From: Chelydra serpentina | Lineage: Eukaryota > Chordata > Testudines > Chelydridae | Reading direction: 5' to 3' | Length of the DNA: 64,000 bases | Assembly: GCA_037349315.1 (NCBI GenBank) | Contig: JBAIAC010000033.1 | Location: 10,930,001-10,994,000 of the forward strand | In this document: in pieces, positions 22,028-33,599 of the stretch | Layout: the number at the start of each line of letters is the position of its first letter | Numbering within the stretch: the stretch's first letter is position 1 | The notes under the pieces: model-generated | Told to the model about the DNA's origin: nothing | The model's database searches: none | What the model saw: only the letters and a program-made list of their open reading frames with translations | Made by a program: the position numbers and the translations under genes

Positions 22028-22200
22028 GGCACCTTATAGGCTAACAGACGTATTGGAGCATGACGTATTCGTCATGCATCCGACTAAGTGGGTATTCACC
22101 CACGAAAGCTTATGTTCCAATACGTCTGTTAGTCTATAAGGTGCCACAGGACTCTTTGTCCCTTCTACAGATCCAGACTAACACGGCTACCCCTCTGATA
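22028..22200 (+). mobile_element. Penelope-like element 3' tail with inverted 5' piece
   Basis: The segment 22075-22200 contains the common reptile tail with acccacgaaagcttatgttc, gtctgttagtctataaggtg and cagactaacacggctacccc. In front of it, 22028-22063 is the reverse complement of the same tail (ggcaccttataggctaacag). An inverted copy of the tail at the 5' end is usual for Penelope-like elements. The tail is of the same kind as that after the GIY-YIG ORF at 62900-63510, though of a different subfamily. Confidence 0.72.
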
Positions 22201-22204
22201 GTGG

Positions 22205-23102
22205 AAATATTGATATTTATTTTAAGGATTTGTATCAATTTTTTAATTTACATTTTCACAATTGAGTGAAATTATGGGTTGTTAGCATTTTTTTTATTTC
22301 TATTGATTTAAATGTTCACAGTTGTGGGAAATTACAGGGGGCCAGACTAATTATTTACTGACAGTAGATGTTGAGATTCAAAAAGTTAAAGCTTTATAAC
22401 CATTAAAATATATTGTCAACATCACATTTCAAAATATACAAAGTAAATATCCTTAAATCAAACTATAATAGGTTCTCAAGCAGCACTTTTCTTATTTTGC
22501 CTATCTGTAAATTTCTATTATGGTCAATAGAAAAGGTGAAATTGACGTTTACCGACATTAACTGATAAAAATGTACTTGTACGGTATGCACACAGCAGAG
22601 AAAATATGGAAAGGTATATACTGGTGTGCGAGTTTATTTCTTCCTACTGTAGTTTACTTTGCTGCTGTTTGAAATTGTACGTAGGCAAACTGATATTTTT
22701 CTATGTCAATGTGCTTTGCAGTGCCTAGATTATTTTTAAATCTAAAATGTAATAGTTTGCATAATATGCTATCACTCCTATCCCCCACAGCAACAAAAAA
22801 ACCCAATTCTGTTAGAGAAAGTTAACATTGTTACTTCCAAATGGAATTTCAGAAAAAACAATTTGAGAGTGGTTAGTTAAATGGTTATGAAGCTTGGATC
22901 TATGGCCCTATTCATTTAAAAAAACTGGCTGTATAATTTGCAATTAAATTCATTTGTTAGAGAAAAGTATGGAGTGTTCTGTTTTTGTGCAGATCACTAT
23001 TTTCTTGGATTCATTAAAGTTCTTGTGGCCCTTTTAAATTAAACATTGTTATTTAGCCTTTTTTGTCTGTCTTATGTAATCTATATTGGTTCTCCCATCC
23101 AG
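22205..23102. other. Intron, nothing recognised
   Basis: AT-rich intronic sequence up to the last LRRC49 acceptor. No repeat or exon stands out. Confidence 0.4.
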
Positions 23103-23306
23103 GAAATTAAGGAGAGAGAGAAATTTTGCCAGACATACATACAAGACTTAGTGAAAGAAGCTGCTGACATCAATATGAAAAATGAGTCTTTGCAGAAGCT
23201 GTGGCCTCAGATGTTCATTGAGCTTGTCAGGGATGCGGTGATAGAAATACGCAATAAAAATTCCTACATGAAACTCTGCCTACAGCGGATCACTGATCAA
23301 AAATAG
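23103..23306 (+). CDS. LRRC49: LRRC49 last coding exon with stop codon
   Basis: The acceptor ends at 23102 (tctcccatccag). The exon gives 67 codons, starting EIKEREKF and ending LCLQRITDQK, then TAG at 23304-23306. The C-terminal stretch, WPQMFIELVRDAVIEIRN then KNSYMKLCLQRITDQK, is the part I recognise best as LRRC49. It is probably almost all helix with acidic and basic residues at helical spacing, which would suit a partner-binding tail in the polyglutamylase complex (inference). The five exons together code for 296 residues without a stop or frameshift. Confidence 0.9.
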   Translation, partial: EIKEREKFCQTYIQDLVKEAADINMKNESLQKLWPQMFIELVRDAVIEIRNKNSYMKLCLQRITDQK

Positions 23307-23910
23307 CAAAGTTGATTCCTGCTGACTTGCAAGCTATTGATCAGTATTGTATCTTATGTTTCACAAAGACATAAAACAAAAGATTATAAAATTACCATCA
23401 CTGTAGGACACGTTTTTTAAAGGATGCCTTTAAATTCAATGAGCTCTGTTTTTACAGCTAATGTTTCTTTCTCTAGTTTTCAAAACAAAAGTTTTCTTGT
23501 ATAAAATTCTAACAGTGCATCCTTTGCTAAAATGATGACATAGAAATAACTTGACAGCTGTGCCATGGTTTACTAAGTCTTTTGTTTTTTGTTGTTGCTG
23601 ATGTTCCTGCTATAGGGCTAACGCATTGGTTTAAAGGAAGAAGTTCACACTCTGATGCTTGCCTTATGTTTTTTATTGAACACTTTTGAGTTGTTTCCTT
23701 TTTGACTATTTGCTGCTGTGGTTAAAAAAATTCACAGTTCAGAATATTGTTTTTTATGAGCGGAAGCTAATAAATTATTATGTTTACACTCCCTGAGCCT
23801 AATCATTTAAGACTTAATATTATTTAATACAATGGATTGTAAAACTGCATGTTGTCAGTTCAATACTGTTATAAAAGGAGTACATTTTACCAAAATAAAA
23901 CTAATTGAAG
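23307..23910 (+). other. LRRC49: LRRC49 3' UTR with two candidate poly(A) signals
   Basis: The sequence runs on from the stop codon without any obvious inserted repeat. An AATAAA lies at 23769-23774 and another at 23894-23899, the latter followed by mixed A/T sequence. The transcript end is therefore probably near 23.79 or 23.92 kb. Which signal is used cannot be told from sequence. Confidence 0.6.
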
Positions 23911-24208
23911 ATCCTCAACTAAACATACTGTGATGCTAGTTTTAATTCCAGATATTTTTAATAATTTTGCTTTTATATGTTTATAAATGTGAACTATAAT
24001 GTGTAAAATACCAAAGTAAAATAAGGGGGCTTTGATTAATTTTATCATTGTTCTGTTATAATACATACAAAATATTCATATAATTTATTCTGCCTTCCGG
24101 CTAGTAAATGATGAATTTCCAGCTCACCCCACATTCTTTGAAACATGAGACATGGAAACAATATATTAAATTCCATCTTGAAACAGGATGTTTCCTTTTA
24201 AGTGCTTA

Positions 24209-24355
24209 GGGCTGGATTTTAAAAAATATGTATATGCCTAAAGATGCAGATAGGCACTTAATGGGATTGAGTCTCCATGCTTAGTCACTTCTGAAAATCC
24301 CATTGGGTGTCTATCTGCATCTTTAGGTACCTAAATACCATTGAAAATCTGGGCC
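24209..24355. mobile_element. Palindromic MITE, 147 bp
   Basis: Flanked by TTA on both sides (24206-24208 and 24356-24358). The left end gggctggattttaaa mirrors the right end, which in reverse reads ggcccagattttcaatgg. The inner arms also pair (taaagatgcagatag with ctatctgcatcttta), so the whole element folds as one hairpin. The 3-bp TTA duplication points to the Harbinger group. Confidence 0.78.
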
Positions 24356-24359
24356 TTAA

Positions 24360-25469
24360 CAATGTATTGTAGATCGTTGTCTTCTCAGCAGATGTACAGT
24401 GTAGCACCTCATTTGCTGGTACTGTTTTTACTGTACTGGCCCTGGTTTTTGAGCCGTTAAGAATGGCCAGACTCCTTATGGAAGAGAAATGGGTAAACTG
24501 AGACTGAGGGATGTTCTTTTTTAGAGTTTTTATTTTTTATTTGCAGTGGGACAAATCCTTTCTCCACCCAGGTAGTTTACGATATGAGGGAAGGAAGGTC
24601 TCTGCTCCCCTGCCCCAAGTTCTACACTCCACAACTGAGTAGACCCTCTGGTTGTACCCTGTTTGGGGTGGAGGGGTTATTGTCTGGTGGTCCCTGTCCT
24701 TGGAGTAGGAGATCTACCTATCCTCACCCCTCCAGGAATGCAGAGAGACCCCCTATGCAAGCTCCCAGCATCCTAGCCATACCCAGCCTCCGCAGAGCAA
24801 AACTGCACTGTTTCCACTATGCCCAGGGCTCTCCATGGCTGCTGAGGAAGGCCTGTGGAAGGAAGGCTTTCCCCCTTTATACACACAAATCCTGTTACTG
24901 CTAAGAACAAATAAGTTGGTTTTTTTAATGGTTAAAAGCAATAGAAAAGTTTATACATACACAGAAATGCAGCCTCACTTTCACGGCTCCAGTAAATCAG
25001 CCCAGTGTTTTAACCTGCAGCCAGCTACTAGTTTCTCAAGCAAAGCTGCAGTGTCTCTCCTGCTTCAAACTGCTTAATCACTCCCTAAAGAGACAAAAAC
25101 AGTTTGGTAAGGAAATGTGCCTGGCTGCCACCTAGAGTCACCATTGCCCGCAAACTGCGATATTTATGTATTTTTTCAATTGGTTAAAAATATATTCACT
25201 GCTTCTCAAGGCTCAAAGACTTAAAAAAAAACATAGTTCACAAAAGAAAAGCCTAATGTCTTCCTCCCCCACCACCCAAAAAATAAACTGTCAGTCAAAA
25301 GCCTGCAGAGATGTGCAGTACATGCTGCCCTAGAAGTCAGCTGATGGGAGCTCTTATGGGAGACAAATTCCAGAGTACAGGGACATCCCCTGACAACACC
25401 CTGCCAGCTGCCTCCAGACATTTAAAGGAAGGGACTGTTCGTTTGAGTGCTCCAACTGACTTCAACGGT
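24360..25469. other. Intergenic, nothing recognised
   Basis: Downstream of LRRC49. Several short open frames exist (24584-24904, for example) but none has a recognisable product or splice context. Confidence 0.4.
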
Positions 25470-25472
25470 TCA

Positions 25473-25729
25473 GGCTCATCTACATGAGAGAGTTGCACCA
25501 GTTGAACCCAGGTGTGATTTAAAGCACAGTGTGATTAAGCCAATGTAAAAGCCTGTGTGGACACTCTTATTTTGATTAAACTGGGATAATTTCCTTTTAG
25601 TTTAAGTCTATTACAAATTGCTGAATTGAGATAAAATATGCTTAAACCAAAATACGAATGGCCACTTAGGGGTTTGCACTGGTTTACCTAAGTCAGCTTG
25701 TAATTTTTCCTTGTGTATTAGATAAGGCC
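25473..25729. mobile_element. Harbinger-type MITE, 257 bp
   Basis: Flanked by TCA on both sides (25470-25472 and 25730-25732). The left end is ggctcatctacatgagag. The right end in reverse is ggccttatctaatacaca, giving related but diverged inverted termini of the GGCCT-TCTACA type. No coding capacity. Confidence 0.6.
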
Positions 25730-25734
25730 TCAGC

Positions 25735-27690
25735 TCTCAGAGCACCTGTAGAGACTCAAAATAGAGGATCTTAAATCTATGTCAGTGCCTTGAAATGTAG
25801 TTGGAAGTGACTAGAGGGAGACAATGTAGTCAGTGCTGATGCTAACCCATTGGAGGCCCTTTGCATTAATATTTTTGTCCCCCTCACAACACATCATAAA
25901 AAGTGAATAGGGATCCCCCTTGAGCTGCTCAGGGCACTAAGCAATTGCTTAGTCTGCTTATGCCTAGCACCGTCTCTGAATGTAGTCATGAGAGCATTGG
26001 TGTAGTACACTCTCCTCACCAACCTGGCTAAGCAATTCAGGTGCCACATTCTGCATCAACTGCAGCCTCTGAGTGGTCTGAAATAGCCCCATGGCGAGAG
26101 CACATTACAGTAACGCAATCTGAGGGTGACAAAGGCCTGGGTGACTCTGAGCACTTCCTTAACCTGCCAGCATCATCACTGACTTCCTTGCTTCAGAAAA
26201 GTTCTTCCTGTTTTATGTATGTTTTTCTGCTCATTAATCCATGCTCTAGTTCACTGCTATTAAGTATAATACCTTTGTGCCGCAACTGGAAAACTATGAT
26301 GCCTGGGAACTTACCCTTTATATTTAATCATTGTAGAATTTAATAGAGATTAAATCAGTTGGGTCCTATAGAAATTTTAAGAAGTGTATATAAACTAATG
26401 CAGTCAGTAGAATTTAATAGAGAATGATCTCCTTTCAATGGGCTTTTTGAACCATCCAATGACATTTATAGCAGGGATATTACATATGAAATCATTAGGA
26501 TGATCCAAAAATCCCAATAGAAAAGTTATTTTCTATTAAATCCTGTAGTACTTTTCCATAAAGGACAAGTGCATTCCCTACAAAATCATAAGAAAAGTGG
26601 AGTTCACACTGTAGAACTGCAGTCTGGGGATTGAAATTATCTGGAAAATGTGCTTTTTCAAAACTTTTGGGGTACATCAGTTCGTTTTGCAGCATGTCCA
26701 TACTGGGGGGCCCCTGTGAGGGAAATCTTCTCAAGCCTGCTTCTGCATAGGGATAGGTTCTGTTTGCTCCCATTCAGCAGCAATAAAAGATTAAAACCTC
26801 TTTAGAAAAAAAATCTGTAGGGCTGGAAGGGGACACCCTGGAAATAGTTGGTTCCAGAGAGAGCCAGGGCTGTGATAATATTAAGCCCTTAAGAAGTATA
26901 GTCCTGCTTCAGGACTTCGTGGTTTGAGTTAAGGACCCTGATAAAGCTGAATGAAGTGACCCAGAAGATACAAGTGTGGACTGTAGAACCATCTCTCTTG
27001 AGGGGAGGGGGGTGTTCACTATGAGGTGTGAATGCTGCAGGTCCACATTGCCCAAATTCTCCTCTCCAATGGCAGCTGTGTCACGGTAGGATTATTACTT
27101 GGCTAAATGATAGCAGCTGATCAGTTTATACTGACAAGCATTAAAATTGGAACAGTTGTATAACTGTTACTAATTTTTTTTTTTTAGTAGGGCTAATATG
27201 TTCAGTCACTTTCCCCCCTTCCCCTAAATTTCCACGTGACCTTTAGGAAACAACTGGGTTTTGGACATTAGTGTGGTTTTAAAAATAAGAGAGCTTATTA
27301 TTTTAACAGCAATACAGTCTAAAGAAAATTTTGAATAGACTGTATGGTGTTAATGTACATATTGAAATTACTTGAGTCCGTTCAGACAGAAATGTGTGAT
27401 TGGTTACTGCAGCCACTGTACTAATCATTAGAGGCCTGAGTTGCTGAGCACCCACAACTCCATTTGAAATCAGCATGAGCAGCAGGGGCTCAACATTTGT
27501 AAAACTCAAGCCCCTGTTTGTATAACTCTTTCTAACATTCCATACGTAAACTCGGGTCCAGTTGGAGTAGCTAACGGCACATGCAACAGTGAAGGCCATG
27601 TGCCACCTTGCGAAAATACATGGATTTTCACTTCTGGAAAAGCAGTTCTTTTTCAGCATGAAAAGCCTAATATATAATAGGCAAATATGA
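25735..27690. other. Intergenic, nothing recognised
   Basis: No exon, RNA gene or clear repeat. A T-run lies at about 27175-27186. Confidence 0.4.
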
Positions 27691-27925
27691 GCCTTGCTAT
27701 TTGGAATGATGCATACATTCATCAATCTCCAGGCCAGAAGGGACCACACTGCATACCACAGGCCGTAGAATGTCAACCAATAATTCCTGCAATGGAAGGC
27801 AATTACTCTTCTCAAGTAAGTGAATGTTATTGAACCTGATAATTAGTGGGTATAATTTGGGAAGACCTCCCTGCTCAATATAAAGACTCCAAGTGGTGAT
27901 GAATCCACCACTTGATTATGTCCAA
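27690..27925 (-). mobile_element. Diverged CR1-type fragment (reverse strand)
   Basis: The sequence has the layout of an old CR1 3' part read in reverse: ggccagaagggaccacactg, then the piece around gtagaatg, and gatgaatccaccactt further on. The same landmarks occur at 43705-43905. The identity is weak. Confidence 0.45.
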
Positions 27926-29189
27926 AGCTGTCTTGTTTGAGGATGGTTTAACTAAAACCTTTGTGTTTTAATCACAATTCTGTTGCCTTTATCAATCTGA
28001 AATACTCTTAAAGGTGGAAAGGGTACAGTATGAACTTAACCTACAAGCCTTCTGAAAACCCACTTTGTCTTGGATTATTTATGAAGCTTTTGCTTTATAT
28101 GTTGTCTGAGACAAGAGTTTTCCTTTGAGGACAAGGACAGATATGGCTATTTCTTGCTTTTACTCCATAGACTATTATCTGAAATAATTTTCAAATACTT
28201 TATTTTTGCTGGACTGATTCATTGTTTGTTATGCATAGCTCTCCTTGCTGAGGATTGCAAGTTGCAGATTTCAGTTGCAGAGCAATATTTCCTACACTCA
28301 TTTTGATATGGGATCTTAAAAAAAGAACAGAACTGTGGATACACCCATATATCCAGTCTCTACAGAACAAAAGGAGTGGTGATTCATCTGATAGGAACCA
28401 CAAGACAATCCTGCCAGTTATGTGCAGAAAAGCACTGGGAAGAGGTTTTATTTATGTGCAGTAAAGTAAGTAAAGCTGCTTTGCTTTCCAGGACAAAAGA
28501 TTAGATTTGTGTCTTGAAAAAGCTCAACTCTTTGTTCTTCATCCTCTGTTAGTCTCTGATATAATTCAGAAGTACCTTGGCTCACAACTATAAGTGATTC
28601 CATTTTCATCACATTAGTTATAACAAAAAGCCCTCAAGACCTTAAACCATTAGATTTCTATAGAAGGAGCTATACTGAAACTGTTGTACAAAAAACATCT
28701 AGACATAAATATTAAATGCATTCTACAAGAGAATTAACTAAAAATTACTTTGATACTCATTGTTTTCAGCAATGCATTTTTCATCAGTCAATTTGGTAGG
28801 TTACATTGCTTCTTTCCGCTATACTTATGTGCTTGCATAGTTGAACTACCAGCTCTTAAAGAAAATAAAACTCATTATTTGCTATTTGAAATTGTTCACT
28901 AAACTATTGTGTGAAGAATTTGGTTTGTAGTTTGTTTGAGAGCAGCTCAGAGGGAGTATTCAACATTGAAGTGGTTACAGTTATTTTTGATTGAGTGAGC
29001 CATACTGTGTCTTGGAACCCAGTTTCCAGTGTAAATGTTTTCTCTCCAGGTGATATTTTTTGTCAAATGCCATGTGTTTGTCTATTTCTTCTCTGAATTT
29101 AAATGATTATAGATTTAAAGAAAAATGTTGGCTATTTATATTCGTGTTTTTATAATACAATAATACAGTGGTTGTGTCTGATTCAGTGA
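27926..29189. other. Intergenic, nothing recognised
   Basis: AT-rich unique-looking sequence without a supported feature. Confidence 0.4.
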
Positions 29190-29197
29190 TGTTAGTT

Positions 29198-29529
29198 CAG
29201 GGATTGGCAACCTTTGGCATGCGGTCCATCAGGGTAAGCCTCTGGCAGGCCGGGCCAGTTTGTTTACCTGCCACGTCTGCAGGTTCGGCCGATCGCAGCT
29301 CCCACTGGCTGCAGTTCGCCGTCCCAGGCCAATGGGGGCTGCGGGAAGCGGCGCAGGCCGAGGGATGTGCTGGCCGTCCTTCCTGCAGCCTCCATTGGCC
29401 TGGGATGGCGAACCGCAGCCAGTGGGAGCCGTGATCAGCCGAACCTGCAGATGCGGCAGGTAAACAAACCGTCCCAGCCCGCCAGGGGCTTACCCTGATG
29501 GGCCTCGGGTCAAAGGTTGCCGATCCCTG
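29198..29529. mobile_element. hAT MITE, 332 bp, nearly full-length palindrome
   Basis: An exact 8-bp duplication tgttagtt flanks it (29190-29197 and 29530-29537). The left end is cagggattggcaaccttt and the right end in reverse is cagggatcggcaaccttt. The halves pair over most of their length (for example gctcccactggctgc with gcagccagtgggagc), so it can fold as one long hairpin. It is GC-rich against an AT-rich surrounding. Open frames across both strands are by-products of the palindrome. Confidence 0.93.
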
Positions 29530-29539
29530 TGTTAGTTCT

Positions 29540-31800
29540 TCTCCTGTTCTTGGGGTGTGTAAGTTTTGTTGAGTTGTTATACACACAGAGCAAGAGAAAA
29601 CTGGAGGATGAGGGAAAAGAACACAATGGTTGTGACTGTTTACTGTAGTGCAATACAGTGATTTGAGCTAAGAAGTGATTGGGTACACCGCAAGAAGAAC
29701 AGGAGACTTGTTATGGGTTTTAATCAGGCTGCAACTTTATTATATAGATGTCTGGGACTACCCGACAGATAAAGTGTACAGTGCAGGCAAATCCATGCTT
29801 ATTCGAATCAATTCTCCGGGACTTCCACCAGCCCCACATTATTTAATCCATACTTATTCAAATCAATTCACCAGCCCCTCCTTTGTTTCCATCCAGGTCC
29901 CCCAGCCGACCCATGGGTTGGACCTTACCATCCACCACTCGCGTAGGGTTAAGGAGGGCTATGAGAATGGGGGAGAGGGGGTTGGCTCCCTGCTGTACCA
30001 ATCAGAGGAGTCCCCAACCCCTTCCCCCGTTCTGTTCCTTTATCCAGTACCTCCTTTTAAGTCCTTTACCAGGCCATTTATCTGGTCACTGGCTGCCATC
30101 CCTGTGGAGTACCTGCACTGAACATCTGTCCAATCTTACAAAATAAGTTGCAACATATGGCCTACCACCTTTTCTTCTCACCAGAAAAGGTCCATCCTCA
30201 CACTCGCTGAGGGGAAGGCGAAAAAAACGCTCCACCGAAGCCAATTCGGGTGGTGCGCAAATAATTCCTTCCCAGCTCCCCTTTAAAAGTGTCATGCCCA
30301 CAGCAGGTCCTAACCCAGCCTGCCATTCGCCTCCACTAGGGGAGGGAGGGTGGGTGCTGGCTTCCTCGCTGCATGGAACAAAGAGACTTGCCCCACCCAG
30401 GTTTTGTATCTTTATGCACATTCCTGGGGGGTGGGGGATGAGTCATTGCTGCAAAGCTGACCATCGAGCACCTTTTTTTTTTTTTTTTTTCCCCCCAGCA
30501 GTTTCTGACCTCCTTCCTCCCCCCACCTCCCAAAGCAGAGCTGCCCTTCCTGGGTAAGCCCAGAAAAACTCTGCACCACCTTAGTTGTGGTGCACTCGCT
30601 CTAAGCTGGTTATTTTACATACGGAGGAGTGGAGAGGAAGGTATATGTTACAGCTTACTTCTGTGTAACTAGTACCCACTTGCACATCGCCTCTGAGTTC
30701 GGCTTTCTGAGCACGAGTCTAAGGGAGGTGAAGTGATGTCCCATCCTCTCTCTTCCCCCCAGCCTCCCATCATCAGGGAGATGTGTGGGGGTTTGTGTCA
30801 AAATAGAAGTATAGCAGGAAGAGCAGATAACCAGTTGGTGAAAAAAGGTGCAGGTAAAGGAAACCCCACACAGCTCCTTCTTCCAGTTCTCTGGCATGTG
30901 ACTTGCACCAGCTTCAACTTCCTTACTCTCACTTACCAATGTGTAACTTGTACCACCTCATACATCACTTCTGTATTTGCCCCAGCATTGTAAATGTGCT
31001 ACAGGAGCCATGGGAAAACATCAGAGTGTTATGTTACCACTCGTGTTCTGAGTTGCCATATTTGCTGTGTGTGTATAGAGAGTGAGGTGGATGGACATCA
31101 CACCTGGGAAGTACTGGATCAGAAAGCCCTAGTAAACAGAGTGAGAGGTTTAAACCGGGGAGAAAGCATTTTTCTTCTCACCTAGTGGTAACAGATAGAC
31201 ATATTTCTTTGTCTCTTTGGCCGGCTTGTTCTCATCTCTCCCTCCATGAACACAAGTCGATGCCACACCATTCCGTTTTATTGTGAGCACATTCTTTCCA
31301 TTTCTGGCCAAAGATTTTTGTCATGGGATCAGCCCAGTGTGTTTTCGGTCTGCCCAGTGATCGCTTGTGGTGTCTGGGGATCCAGTCACTGATGTGGGTT
31401 GTCCACCTATTGTCTTGTCTGTGGACTACATGACCCGCCCATAGACATATTGCAAGCTGGAATATCTTCAGCTAGTGAAGATTCTCTCTGTGCAGAGATG
31501 CAGAAAACAGCTCAGGTTAGGACACCTTGGTCAATGGTTACATTGGAAGCAATGTATTCAAGGAGTGCCATTATACAAGATAGCTCGACTTCTCCACCTG
31601 GTGACTGCATTGACTCGAGGCCATCCAGTGCACAAGTATGCGCTACAATTAGTTTGCAAAAATAAAATTGATGGCTTTGAGTGTGTTTTGGACATTGATT
31701 GGCTAAGGTACAGTACAAAAGAAGAATATAATCAAGAGAGTGGAACCAAATGAATCTCTGGTACAACTACATTTTGGTTAATAGAGTTGCACCAGAGCTT
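29540..31800. other. Intergenic; possible unclassified repeat
   Basis: The part from about 29690 to 30990 has the look of a retroelement relic (T/C-run at 30471-30496, several short open frames on both strands), and the bit 30447-30560 resembles 54665-54790. I cannot place it in a family. Confidence 0.35.
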
Positions 31801-33260
31801 AATCTTGCCTAGTTTGCTTATCCCTTGGTTCATACTGACCTCCTTGACCTCCTCCTAATAATAGTGAGGAAAAAGTAGTTTTGTGTGATGAGAGAACAAA
31901 CATGTGACAGATGTTAGTCATATTGCTTAATCCACTAATAGCAGATGCTCAGATACTACAGTGATGAGAATGATAGAAGAATTTATATGGAGTAGAATAG
32001 ACCTTTACCCTGGTATATAGTGTATACTCAGTCTATCGATACGTAATTACAGGTGCGTTTTACTGGAGCTTAGTAAATTGTCACATCTATAAGTGTGAGA
32101 GCTTTTTAGTTTCAGACAAATTATTCCCTTCAGTTTAGCATCCTCAATGTGAAATGCTGGTACATTAGTCACTTTATTTTACACCTCTCACATCTGGGGC
32201 TTCATATGAACACTGAACAGATCATAAACACACTCATTCTCTTTCTGGAACGCTAGATGTGGATAACATAAACAGTACTAAGCTTTTGAAAGTTGTGAGA
32301 ACTATACCTTTACGAAGATCAGGATAACAAAAATCCTTTCTGTATGTAATACTGTGCCTTTAACACTTAAGCACAAGGGAGGATAGCCCAGGTTCACATA
32401 TGGTTTCCATCTATTTATAATATACCATTAGACAAGTGATTGTAAAGTTAATTCAGAATACAGTGGTGAGGAAATTGTGCCTGTGAATGTTATGTTTGCA
32501 TTACTTATATACATTCACATAGTCTAGACTTCTTATTTGGGTATGCAAGTGACTTTACGGTATTAACATAATTTACACTCAGTGAAACAAACCATGGCAG
32601 CATATAGAGAAGCTCTGACTTGCCAATAATGAATCATTGTGGCTTTGTTAGCTAGCTGCTATATCAAGTTAAAAGACTAAGAAGTGTACTCCATAGCTAG
32701 CATTTGTGCTCTCCCTGCATCCATGCAGCAGGCGTTGAACCACAGCATATAGATGGGAAGCGCAACATACCAATCTCGAGTTTTCTGTGTTTCCTAATGG
32801 AGTCATAAAAGGATTTAAAAAGTGATGGGAACAAAAGAGAACTGAACGTAACCTTCCCCTTCCTACTAATTCAGCACGTATCAAAAAGATATAATAAACA
32901 GCATCCAACTGTCATAGTTAGTGTAAAATAAATATTTTAGGACTGTCAGGTCACCAAGGAATAAAAAGCTACTGTGTAAATCTACACTATGGAGTCCCTA
33001 CAGAGATGTATATTAGAGTCCAGGCACTAACAATTAGGTAATAGTGGTGACATCAATCATTATAATCAAAGGTGAATTTTCACTATATTGTATCATCTGG
33101 AAGACAGGAGTTGGCTTGCCTCTTTGGAGAAAAGGGGAAATGGGGAAAGGGAATGGAGAAAGGATCTTCACCTGCCTCAAGCAACAGTGGATTGACTAAT
33201 GAACACAATATTTATTAAAGCAATTGTATTCTCTGTGTGATCCTTTGGAAACTATGGAGC
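31801..33260. other. Intergenic, nothing recognised
   Basis: AT-rich sequence without a supported gene or repeat. Confidence 0.4.
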
Positions 33261-33268
33261 CTTTAAAC

Positions 33269-33589
33269 CAAGGGTCTCAAACATGCGGCTCGTGGGCCAC
33301 AGGCAGCCCGCAGAGTTATTTCCTGCGGCCCGCCATAGGCGCCAACTCCACTGGCAGCCAAGCTCCAAACGTTACTGAGTGTTTATATTTTATTAAAACC
33401 CCTCTTTGCATTACAGTTTTAAAAAAGTTAATACATTGACTTTTAATAGAATATTATATTACTCTTCATTTTTTTCATTTTTGACTATACTTTTGTATCA
33501 TTGTATGAAAAGGTTTCAGTGATGCGGCCCTTGGGCCAATTTACTAGTTCTCATGTGGCCCTCGTGGTGATTTGAGTTTGAGATCCCTG
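33269..33589. mobile_element. hAT MITE, 321 bp
   Basis: The flanks ctttaaac (33261-33268) and cttcaaac (33590-33597) are an 8-bp duplication with one mismatch. The left end is caagggtctcaaacatgcgg. The right end in reverse is cagggatctcaaactcaa. Subterminal gcggc and gggcca motifs recur near both ends. There is no coding capacity. Confidence 0.88.
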
Positions 33590-33599
33590 CTTCAAACAC

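Noticed and set aside
22060..22269. 69-codon frame beginning MTYSSCIRLSGYSPTK
   Set aside because: It is a chance reading of the Penelope-like 3' tail, which is non-coding.
29168..29586. Overlapping open frames of 88, 129 and 67 codons
   Set aside because: They are mirror products of a palindromic hAT MITE; both strands look alike because the DNA is an inverted repeat.
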